DNA of 64,000 nt from Nymphaea colorata (Eukaryota > Streptophyta > Magnoliopsida > Nymphaeales > Nymphaeaceae): contig NC_045144.1 in the NCBI RefSeq assembly GCF_008831285.2, positions 20,103,716 through 20,167,715 of the forward strand, in the 5' to 3' direction. Below the pieces are notes generated by a model. That model saw only the letters and a program-made list of their open reading frames with translations. It ran no database searches and was not told the origin of the DNA. The position numbers and the translations under genes were made by a program. Positions within the stretch are counted from its first letter, which is position 1. Each line of letters starts with the position of its first letter. Of this stretch, positions 48,587 through 58,381 are shown one piece after another.

Positions 48587-49382
48587 GGGCAGCACGAGCA
48601 GACCAACGACCAGCAACGTCAGCCGGAGGAGCCTCCATAATCCATTAACGGCGACCCTCTGCTCTGCTTAATGATCGACCACGACCATATGTCAGGAACG
48701 GGCGCAGTCTATTTCTTTCTTCTGGACTTTAGCTTTCGCGATGATCTGCATTTCTTGCCTACCATTTCATCTTCAATGCCATTCACCATGGAAGTTAATC
48801 TTTCACATTTTTCACCGATCAGGCATCGACTGTACCAATGTTCGTTCTTTGTGTATCTTTCTGCATTCTCGAGTGTTATATCCACAGCTAGCATACGTTG
48901 ACAGGCGCTGCCGCATTTGAAAATCTGAATATCAATGTAATATGTCCAATACCTATGTTACGCTATCTGGTGTATGGTATATACATGTATATCAGTATAT
49001 GCATATTTCTGGGATAGAAATACATACATGCATACGTACCTGCGTGTATATGCTTATCTCGTATTACCCATCTGAAGTTATAGTATGTGGAAGCACCTTG
49101 GGCTTTTGACCACAATCTTATACACCTTCAAGGCATGAAGCTAGTCCTCCTCCAAGAGAGAACATTGTTCAAATTAATACTCTCTCTCAAAAATGTAGTG
49201 TAGTATTTACCGATCATCTTCCTTCTGCTCTATCATCTATCAGAACTTAACAGTATCTTTAACAGTATCTTTAATCGTAAGGGAGAGAGAGAGCTCATCA
49301 ATCGATGCTCAACTCAACCCGCAGGTTTTTTTTTTCTTCCAAAAATTGACAAAAGCAAAGAGGAACAGCTGAAAATCAATAC

Positions 49383-49437
49383 CAGCTCCAACCAAGATGA
49401 GAACCTTCGTGAGCCCTATTCCCGTCCGCATCGCCAT
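49383..49437 (-). pseudogene. Captured first coding exon in left hairpin arm
   Basis: On the minus strand, ATG at 49437 is preceded by a leader-like sequence and followed by 55 nt encoding MAMRTGIGLTKVLILVGA. It ends at GGAGCTG|GTATTG, a good splice donor, followed by T-rich intron-like DNA. This looks like exon 1 of a protein-coding gene. From memory, KVLILVGAG resembles the N-terminus of short uncharacterised plant proteins, but this is not verified. No later exons are nearby. Confidence 0.5.
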
Positions 49438-49897
49438 GGCTAACTCTAGCAAGAGATTCCAGAAACAAACCCTATAGTTCCTCCTCGGACACAAGGACCG
49501 AGAGAGAAAAGAATCCAAGATCGAGGTGGGGGCACGATTAGCAGAACGACGGAGGCGGGAGAGGGAGAGGGAAGAGCGTAAGAACAGGTCCCGTCTTGAT
49601 CCACCTAATTCGTCTTCATCCTTTTCAGCCATAGAGACTGAGAGCGGCGGGAAGGACACGACGCGACACGAGTTTGGTCTCTGCCAGCCGCTCTCAGTCT
49701 CTCTGGCTGAAAAGGATGAAGAAGAATTACGTGGATCAAGACGGGACCTGTTCTTCCGTTCTTCCCTCTCTCTCTCCGGCCTCCGTCGTTCTGTGTATCC
49801 TGTCCCCAGCTCGATCTTGGGTTCTTTTCTCTCTCGGCCATCGTGTTCGAGGAGGAACTATAGGGTTTGTTTATAGAATCTCTGGCTCGAGTTAGCC

Positions 49898-49952
49898 ATG
49901 GCAATGCAGACGGGAATAGGACTCACTAAGGTTCTCATACTGTTTGGAGCTG
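49898..49952 (+). pseudogene. Captured first coding exon in right hairpin arm
   Basis: This is the mirror copy of 49383-49437, reading MAMQTGIGLTKVLILFGA with the same GGAGCTG|GTATTG donor. Two replacement differences (R/Q, V/F) separate the copies. Downstream there is only the rest of the arm, then unrelated DNA, so it cannot make the full protein. Confidence 0.5.
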
Positions 49953-50496
49953 GTATTGATTTTCAGCTTTCCTCTTTGCTTTTGTCAACTTTTGGAAAAA
50001 AAAAAAACCTACGGGTTGAGTTGAGCATCGATTGCTATCGATTGCTGAGCTCTCTCTAAGTGCTTGATCGCATCTCGGATCCTACATTGTGCCTTGTAAT
50101 TGAGATGGCGCATCACTTGGCAGAAAATTCAAATTAGATTACTCGAGGTTATTTCTTAAATTGTGAATAAAATTTCATGCCCAACTAAAATATTTGCTAA
50201 ACTATTATGTAGAAATCAGGTCGATATAACGATTAAGTTTGCCGAAGTATGCCCGATTATCGATCGATTTTCTGAAATTAAAAAAATATTGTATAGATAT
50301 ATTTGTTTTCTTTTAACTGAAGACTTCGTTCGTTCGTTATTGTGTGCCGAAAAGTTCGGTTGATGGAATGATGGCCTTTCTTGTTTTCATATATATATAT
50401 ATGTACCAGCTGCCGTCTTGCGGGCCTTCAATCCGGCGTCCCTCTCTGTCTCCCCCTCTCATTCTCTCTCTCACCCTCGCCAAAAGTGAAGCCATC

Positions 50497-50883
50497 ATGA
50501 AAGAACAAGAACATGGAGAGGAGCAAGAAAAAGAACAGGAAGAAGATGATGGTTCTCCAGCGCTCGAAGACGTTTGCAAGGCCTTTCTTCTTCTCGGCCT
50601 CTACCAGCTTGCGGTTGGCGGGGTGTTGCTGTGGCTGTCGTTCCTCATTAAGACTGATGACAGTAGCCGATTCGTGGGGTCCGTTTCGGTGTCCGTGCTT
50701 CTCTTGTTCCTTGGCGTCTGTACATTCGTAACAGCTGCCTTTGTGGCTGCCCATTTCAGAGTCTTCGGCAACAACGCCGGCGAGCACCCGATTCCGCCTG
50801 TCGCGCCCCGGAATCAGCGATATCACAACCATGTTGCTGAGCAAGAAATTCCTCTTCATCATGATCAACAACAGCAGCATTAG
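50497..50883 (+). CDS. TM3: small two-span membrane protein
   Basis: 128 residues. An acidic Gln/Glu-rich N-terminus (residues 1-20) leads to span 1 at about 29-51, a short KTDDSSR loop, span 2 at about 60-85, a HFRVFGNNA motif and a polar tail ending DQQQQH. The ATG at 50497 is chosen because CATCATG(A/C)AAGAA is shared with the TM4 start; the longer frame begins in TATA-like (AT)n at 50388-50402, which could be the core promoter. Loop acidity, spacing of spans and the post-span motif (HFRVFGNNA against AFHRFSGNDNA) relate it to TM4. It is intronless. With both ends polar and acidic, both termini probably face the cytosol. I do not recognise the family and make no functional claim. Confidence 0.65.
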   Translation: MKEQEHGEEQEKEQEEDDGSPALEDVCKAFLLLGLYQLAVGGVLLWLSFLIKTDDSSRFVGSVSVSVLLLFLGVCTFVTAAFVAAHFRVFGNNAGEHPIPPVAPRNQRYHNHVAEQEIPLHHDQQQQH

Positions 50884-51997
50884 TCAGCAACCTCTGTAAC
50901 CATCGTAATCTTCATCTTCTATCTTTTCTTCATCGTCATCCTCATTCCAACTTGTCGATAGAATTTCAAAATGTCAACGATCGACTTCCCTATCTTTTCT
51001 TCAGTTTTCTCACTTTCTGTGGATTTCCGTTCTTACTCATGGCAACGACTGGTTCCACAGTTGATTTCGTTCTTAGTCCATCTTCTGTCCTTCTTTGCTT
51101 ATTTCTTGCAATATCGTTGATAGCAGACACGGCTTCTTTCTTTGTTCTTTTATGGGCCTCGTTGGGGCATGTTCCTCCATTGTTGTAACCCTGTTGCAGA
51201 AAATAAAGAAGCTAGCTCATAGATTTTTTAGAACAGTACTGACTTGGGTAGTGCAATCTGATCAGCGATCTACTTCTTTTTCTTGGTTTAGTAGTAAGAT
51301 GGAAACCATTATGTAATATATGGAGTTCATTAATTTTCTTGGAAATTGAATGGGTTATAAGATGAAAAGCATTATGTTATACGCAGCCTTCATGCATCGC
51401 GACACCACATAGAATTCTAGTTTAATCATGCAAATCGGCGTGAAATATAAGAAAAAAAAAGATCAAGATAAAAAAATATAAGCAAATCAAACGTTATGAG
51501 CCAAAAAGCTAAGACCTGGCTAATTTTAATTATGATCATTCTTATAAGATTTGACGCACAAATTTTTTTTAAATATAGTCTTAAATTTCTTGCATATAAT
51601 ATGGTCAGATATATATGAATGAACCGATCAAATGGCCTCCGCAGATCAGTGCAAAAAGTCTATCTATGACTAATATTCATAGACGTTATCTCCAATTGAT
51701 TTTTTTTGTTCGGACTCTAGAATCAGTTCAAATGGCCCAAATGTATAACAAGAACTAAAATCACAAATATTGACTAATGAATGAATTATTTACTTTTATA
51801 GCTAGCTCAATTTTGGCTTGGTCTAAAGGCATTGATTTGATTTGAACATTAAAAAAAAAAATCAGTTGATATATGCTTCATAAACTTAATCAGTTTTTCT
51901 GTTGGAATCCCGCCAAATTGACCAAGAAGTTAAACAGATCCAACTATGTGTATACATATATATGCCAGCCTGTGCACAAAGATTAACTACTACCATC

Positions 51998-52342
51998 ATG
52001 CAAGAAGAGGAAGGGGAACGACAAGATCAGCAAGAAGAAGAAATGGTGGGGCGGGTGGTGCTTGCTGGTGGCGCTCCACCGCAAGAACACCTGTTGGCAC
52101 CCGTCTTCACCGCTCTCGTTGGCCTTGGTATCTACTCCTTCTCGTTTGGGGCGGCGGTGCTTGCTCTATCGCTGCTCCTCAGCAGTGATGATGACGACAG
52201 GCGTCGATGCCATTACCAGGGGCAGGCTCTGATGGCCATGTTCATCATGATCATCGGATTCGTTACCTGCGCTACGGTTCCCTGCACGACTGCCTTCCAC
52301 AGGTTCTCCGGCAATGACAACGCCGACAACCAGAATCAGTAA
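51998..52342 (+). CDS. TM4: small two-span membrane protein
   Basis: 114 residues. An acidic Gln/Glu-rich N-terminus (MQEEEGERQDQQEEE) precedes a Gly/Ala/Pro linker, span 1 at about 36-62, a loop SSDDDDRRR, span 2 at about 77-99, then AFHRFSGNDNADNQNQ. The ATG at 51998 matches the TM3 start context; the earlier in-frame ATG lies before a TATA-like TATACATATATATG (51950-51964). Layout and loop match TM3, and the N-terminal coding DNA also matches the region upstream of TM1. It is intronless, 1.1 kb after TM3 and on the same strand. The family is unrecognised. Confidence 0.65.
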   Translation: MQEEEGERQDQQEEEMVGRVVLAGGAPPQEHLLAPVFTALVGLGIYSFSFGAAVLALSLLLSSDDDDRRRCHYQGQALMAMFIMIIGFVTCATVPCTTAFHRFSGNDNADNQNQ

Positions 52343-54180
52343 GCCTTACGTGTCCACGCGACTGCCTTCCACAGACGTGTGCACGCAACTCAATCTCGTA
52401 TCAGTAAGCCTCTGTTTCATCAGAACCGGCCTTCTTTTACCAACATCAACAAGGCGTACCGGCCATTGTGGTTCCTTTTTCCCCATCTCCATTTCTAGTT
52501 TCTAATTGATTTCCAGTTGTCAAATGGAGCGTTTCAGACGCCGACCATTGACCTCCTTTGCCTTTCTTTTTATTTTTGAGTTTCTTTTTGGATTTCGTTG
52601 CTAATCAAAGCATATAAGAGTACGTTTTCTGATCTAATCAATCTTCTTCTTCTTCGTCTTCTTCTTCTTATTCTTTCTGTGTTTCTTTCTTGCAATATTT
52701 AATCATCCAAAACACATCGCAGGCTCTGCTGTTGAGGATGGAGAAGTTCATAGTTCAATCTTGCCACTTATGTACTACCTTCGTGTTAATTCGTTCCATC
52801 TTAGAGACTTACACCATGCAGTAACTCCGACGTTTAGACGTCACAGGGAAATAAATTTTCAATATTGAGAAACTTGTAACATGCTGCCACTGCGTCACTT
52901 CTTTCATGTTGATTCCTTCATGGAGAACTAAGGGTAGTAAATGAACTTGGAGCGTGGAAGCCCTATTCCCAGCAGCATTGCGGCACAAGGTTAATAAATG
53001 AAACAATAAAAATATGCTCAAACTTTGTTACTTTTCATTAATTGCTTGTTTCAAATAAATTTAGGAGGGGCAACTTGGGTATTTGAACAATAAAAAATAT
53101 TTTTTGTCTTCTTAGGCTATAATATATGTTTATATCAAAGGCTAAGAAAATTATAGACTATATGTAGGCTACCATCCAACATCAATCACAATAAATTTTG
53201 ATGGACAACATCTAAGAGTGAGCATTCAAATTAGTAATTAATATGATCGAGCTGTTCATAGCCTTTTCATCTCCCAATCTTGTTGAAACAAAAACTGTTT
53301 GAGCATGCTAAAAATTATTATCAGTGCTTGTTTTTATTTCTAATCATTTTTAAACTCCACCATCAAATTTTAGGAGATGGACGAAGAATAATGGTGCGCA
53401 TAGTTCATATATATTTCCTCAATTATCTTTACATGTAAATGTATGTTTTTTATCTGAAAGTTGATTGGGGTTTTCGTATATATTTTCTCAATTATATTTA
53501 CGTGTAAATGTATGTTTTTTTATCTGAAAGTTCATTGGGGTTGGGCCTAGGCCTACGTGTAGTATTTTTTTTAAAGTACATCTTAAATGACACTCATGAT
53601 TCGTCTGAATTGGGTTGAACACAAAAAGATAGGCAATTTTTGCAAATCAACCCCACTATTGTAAGGCATTTTTCTCGTGAGATTTTTCAGAAATAATGGC
53701 GCTGAAGCCAATGGCAGGTTCCTTCAACAATGTAAAAGAACTCATATCATTGATTGCTGACGCGTATCTTCATGCAAATCTTAAATGCTTGGAAGTTCCA
53801 GCCGGCGGTGGAGTAGCTGGCGGCGGAGGCAAAGGGGAGGGGAGGGGAGGAGACGCGGTACACCTGAGCGGCGCACGCCTTTTTCCGGCACGTTCAGGTT
53901 GTTTACGCCACCAAATTCAGATGACCCACGGCCACACCTCCAAATCAATGAAGAGCCCAATATTATCAATATCGCTTCATATTCAAATCCTATCGTCCTT
54001 TTATAAGTATCCTACAAGGCTAATACAGGTTTCTTTAGCCTTCTTTAAATCACTTCGGACTAAACTGATTTATAATAAAATGGAAAAATGAGAGGCACCG
54101 AATCGCTTTTAAGATTACCAATTTGGCATCAAGTCGGAAGAGAGAAAAAGAAGTAAAGGGAGAGATATATTTGGGGTTTT
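52343..54180. other. Intergenic between TM4 and fimbrin
   Basis: Holds a two-copy tandem duplication of about 69 bp (53404-53542; shared GTAAATGTATGTTTTTT and TATCTGAAAGTT) and otherwise AT-rich DNA. A 131-codon frame at 53696-54091 starts plausibly (MALKPMAGSFNNVKEL) but passes into a GGCGGAGGC-type low-complexity stretch and shows no domain. It could be a fragment of a lost gene, with low confidence. Confidence 0.4.
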
Positions 54181-54221
54181 TGACTTTTGAGGGGCCCAGA
54201 AGGTACATAGAGGAGATTGTC

Positions 54222-54227
54222 TATAAA
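54222..54227 (+). promoter_or_regulatory. Probable TATA box of fimbrin gene
   Basis: TATAAA in CTATAAAGACGC lies about 625 bp upstream of the fimbrin ATG, followed by a (TC)n tract at 54281-54300 as is common in plant leaders. The leader would be long and could contain an intron, with CCCAG at 54829-54833 just before the ATG as a possible acceptor. The assignment rests on position and motif only. Confidence 0.4.
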
Positions 54228-54846
54228 GACGCATGAACAAAACACCTCCTTTGCTTGTGGACTTCATTCTCTTCCCCCCTTCTCTCTCTCTCTCTCTCTC
54301 GTTCTCAGAGATGCTCTGTTGTGGGAGAGGGAGAGACTATTCTGAATAAATAAAGAGGGAGAGTGGGGCGTGAATGTCTCAAGTCTTAACAGTTAAGGTG
54401 TACCAAAAATACAATCCCTGAATCTTCGTTGGCACTCTTCTGTTTTTCTTTTAGTTTTTTTCCCTTCTTTGTTTTTCTAAGAAAGGAACGCCAGATATAC
54501 GGTGCTACAGTTTGTTCCATCTCTTTTGGATGAAACGATTGGAGGTTTTCTTCATTGGTGAATTGTGGGGATAGGTAGAATTGGGGTGGCAATGCTTCGT
54601 CACCATGGCGGTTTCGTGCCTGGCTTTTCTTTATGTGCTTCTTCATGTAATGTTGAGAATTGGGTTTACAATCGTTGAATAAATTGAAAAACATGGGATT
54701 TGGATTTCTCCAAAGAATTTGAGGAATCCTCTGACTTTCTGGGAGAAATTGTGGCGTAGTAAGGGCGGACTCTTGTTAGTTTGCTCTTGCAATTGTTGCA
54801 TTTCCTGTCTGTTGCCGTCGTTGGCGGTACCCAGACAGCGACGGCC

Positions 54847-57800
54847 ATGTCTGGGTTCGTGGGCGTTCTTGTTTCTGATCAATGGCTTCAGAGCCAATTC
54901 ACGCAGGTCGAACTTCGTGGATTGAGGTCGAGCGTAAGTTCTCTTTTCCTCCTTTTCGTTATTGATTTGTCTGGTGTTCCCTGTTGGTTCGGCTATCATA
55001 GTTGTTGAATTATGAATCTTGATTCTCTGGAATTAGTTCCTTTCCGTCAAGAGAGAATCCGGGCATGTCACCGTCGCCGATTTGCCGGCGACTTTGGCGA
55101 AGAACAAGCGATTCAGCGAGAAGTTGACCGAGGAGGAGATCGCTGCTTTCTTGGGGGAAACATATCCAAACACGGAGGAAGAGATCGATTTTGAAGCGTA
55201 TCTTCGGGTTCGTTGGTTATTGTTCTTCTTGAAATTGATAGTTTATTTCGTCAATTTGCTGAAAGAATTTGATCGTTCGGGTTTGATTACATTTAATTTG
55301 TATGGCTTCCACATTTGTCCATGACCATTTTAGACTGGACAAATTGATTTGGGTAGTTTTGATTTCTTTGAACTGGGAATTCTGATTCTGCGCCACATGA
55401 ATGGTGGCAGGTTTGTTTAAATCTGCAAGGACGTGTGCATGAGAAACTGGGTCATTCGAAGCATGCGTCTGCGTTTCTGAAGGCTGCCACTACCACCCTT
55501 CTGCATACGATTAGCGAATCCGAGAAGGCATCTTATGTTGCTCATATTAATAGCTACCTTGCAGACGATCCATTTTTGAAACGATATCTTCCCATAGATC
55601 CAGCTACGAATGAACTTTTTGATATTTCAAAAGATGGGGTCCTACTCTGGTATGTATAAGTGGGTTATTTGATTCCTCCGTATGACATATACCTGTCTGT
55701 TCAGAAGTTTAAAGGTTGTACTACCGATTGAATGTGTTTTGGTGCAGTAAATTGATCAATGTTGCTGTGCCTGGGACTATTGATGAGCGAGCAATCAACA
55801 CCAAAAAGGTTCTTAATCCATGGGAACGGAATGAGAACCATACACTTTGCTTGAACTCTGCAAAGGCAATTGGGTGCACTGTCGTAAACATTGGAACACA
55901 GGATCTGGTTGAGGGAAGGGTATGTCCGCTCCACGTTGCCTTCTAGTTATAAATATCTGTTTTCTTTTGTTTAGGTTCACTTTTTGCAATTCTAGAATAT
56001 TCTCACGGTCCACCCTGTTATCATCCCTTTTGTGTTTTCTTTCTTCATTTGTATGTGAATTATGCGTTTTTTGCAATTATTGAAAGTGCATAGGAAGATT
56101 GGTCAACATCAATCCGCAGATAGTATCTACTGCAGCACTGGCGACAAGAATGGAAATTCATTTTAATTATAACATGAGAATCAGCTTCATTTTCATCTTA
56201 ATTTCCATTATCTCCTTCAAATTCAACATTCTCCTTGGTGTATATGTGCTCCTGATCATCTGCTTTCTCTACTCCTTCAACGTTGAACCATTCAAGATCT
56301 TCCTTCTAGAATGTGGTGGCTGGCTTTTTTTAAATGCAAGAATCTAGTACATCAAATTGTTTGTGAAATCATTACGATATGCTATTCTTTATCATATAAC
56401 CATCTTTCAACTACATTACTTGTCTCTTCTACCAAACATTTGGAAATTATGGTTGTCACCTGGTGCGGTATGAAAAGGGAAAAAAAATTTAATGAATGCA
56501 AGAAGCATTTAACCAACCACTGGGTGCTCTACTGCAGGAACCATCATTTGTTCCACTTCTTTTTCTGCTGGAACTACTTTCTTGAAATTTTCCCCCTTTT
56601 CCTTTTGCGTCAAACTAGCTACTTTTGATCTGATACTAGCATCAGTAGGATCGGAAGTAAAAGCTAAACATCATCATTCTCCACTTCTCAGGCCTCATGC
56701 TAGCCCACTTCAACAATGTCTCATTTCCTTTTCTAATTTTTTGGCTTTGAGAATATCAATCATTTGAATATATTAATATTTCATAGCCTTTGCAGATCAG
56801 TGTCTGGGCTAAATGGTGCTTTAGTTGAGAGATTCCTCCAACAATCATTTCTTTTATTTAACAAAAGTTACAAACTAATTTCAACCAATTATCTTATTTC
56901 ACTCTTGCTCAGGATTTCTATTTGAGGTCACTTGAAGCCATATCATAAAAAAACAAGAGGCACCTATAATAAGAGTTGAAGATTTGATACTTTCTTGGTA
57001 GAAATAGGTTGTCGCATACAAATGAAAGAATCTCTCATTTGCAAATCTAGCCTTAGATTGGCTTTTTCTTCCTCAAAATGACAAAAACTCTCTCATAACA
57101 ACTCCTGAAAGTGTTTAGGAATCTATGGGATTTATAGCCCAAAATGGAAAAGAGATTCGGGTCCCTCTTTTTCTTCCGCCACTCCCATGTCATGTGATAT
57201 TCAGCTGTATTGAATTATATTGTGTGACGCAACCCCACATCATAGGAAATAAGTTGATATGGGGCGTTACACTTCTGTAACTAGTTACAAGGGTGTAGCA
57301 TTCCAACTGTTATGTTAATGCACAACATTGGGGGAAGGTGTTGTTAACTTATCATCCCCCGCCCTCTCTCCCTCACAGACACATAAGAAATTCATTCCTA
57401 TGCAAATACAAGGTCAAACAAACATGCCCAAGCTCGAAAGTATATTGTTTTTAACTACTTGTCCTGTTATAGACACCCCACGCCCAAGTCCATGTTGGGG
57501 TAACTCCAATTGAAATCATAATCTGTAGTTGTGAGACATTGCTAAGGTAGTTTCCAGTTCTTTTAGGAATAGATTGAATATAGTTTGGCTTCAATTCTTC
57601 GAAACTTTAAGGTCTTACCTAGCTGTTGGCTTGTGTTTATTTACTTTATCACTTTAAGTGGTTGTTGCCGCTCCTTGTTTGTTCCATTTTTTCTTGATTG
57701 ATAACAGTCGTTTGAGTAATTTTAGTCTAGAATAAGTTTGGATTCAAAAGATATATATTGACAAATGGCATTGATGAAGTAACTTTCCTACCTTAATAGT

Positions 57801-58336
57801 TTCACAAAGTCTGTATACATACAAGCCAAAAGATGTTTACCATTGTGCTTTCCATCCTTGGCTGACTACAAAATCATTTTTGGACATATGAACTTGCTTT
57901 TCTGTTGATTTCCATTCATGCATATAGTCGAGAACTGTCAACTAAAGCTGATATCGTATTCTCGATGCAGCCCCACCTAGTCCTTGGATTGATATCGCAG
58001 ATTATTAAGGTAATTTTTCAGTTTATTTTCCTTATTGCAAAGTGGGCGAATGCTTTGAAATGTTACTGTGGTTTTTTTTTTTTTTTTTTGGCGAGGGGGA
58101 TGCTAGTTTTGGGATTGGCAAGACTTGCATCTGTATGATATTCTACTTCATTTCTCCATTTTAGATACAATTGTTAGCAGACCTGAACTTAAGGAAGACT
58201 CCTCAGCTGGTCGAGTTGGTGGATGATAGCAAGGTAAAAAATAGTTGAATCAGCTATAATCATGCATGTTTTTAATGTTCCTTCCTTGGTTCTGCTTTTA
58301 TCACTGAAATGGCTCTTCATGGTTTGTAACTTTGTC

Positions 58337-58381
<45 letters not shown>

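Larger units (their letters stand above)
49281..50058. repeat. Long inverted repeat (hairpin) with ~365-bp arms
   Basis: The left arm is about 49281-49647 and the right arm about 49688-50058, around a roughly 40-bp loop. The arms are close to 90% identical by eye. Paired landmarks are GAGCTC (outer ends), CTCAACTCAACCCG, ACAAAAGCAAAGAGGAA, AATCAATACCAGCTCC, CCATGGC, CCTATAGTTCCTCCTCG, GGTCCCGTCTTGATCCAC and CTGAGAGCGG at the loop. The right arm has a small duplication (ATCGATTGCT) near its outer end. No clear target duplication flanks it. Overlapping frames of about 100 codons on both strands arise from arm symmetry. A transcript would fold into a nearly perfect 360-bp duplex. Confidence 0.85.

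Noticed and set aside
49309-49904. Overlapping frames of about 100-116 codons on both strands near 49.3-49.9 kb
   Set aside because: They mirror each other across the inverted repeat and extend through leader-like DNA; only the short exon-like parts at 49383-49437 and 49898-49952 look coding.
50428-50880. 150-codon minus-strand frame opposite TM3
   Set aside because: It is antisense to TM3, whose plus-strand frame has a better start context, membrane spans and a paralogue; the antisense product has no recognisable domain.
50952-51188. 78-codon hydrophobic frame just after TM3
   Set aside because: It lies in T-rich DNA that is probably the TM3 3' UTR; hydrophobicity is expected from TTT/CTT-rich sequence and no paralogue was seen in the cluster.
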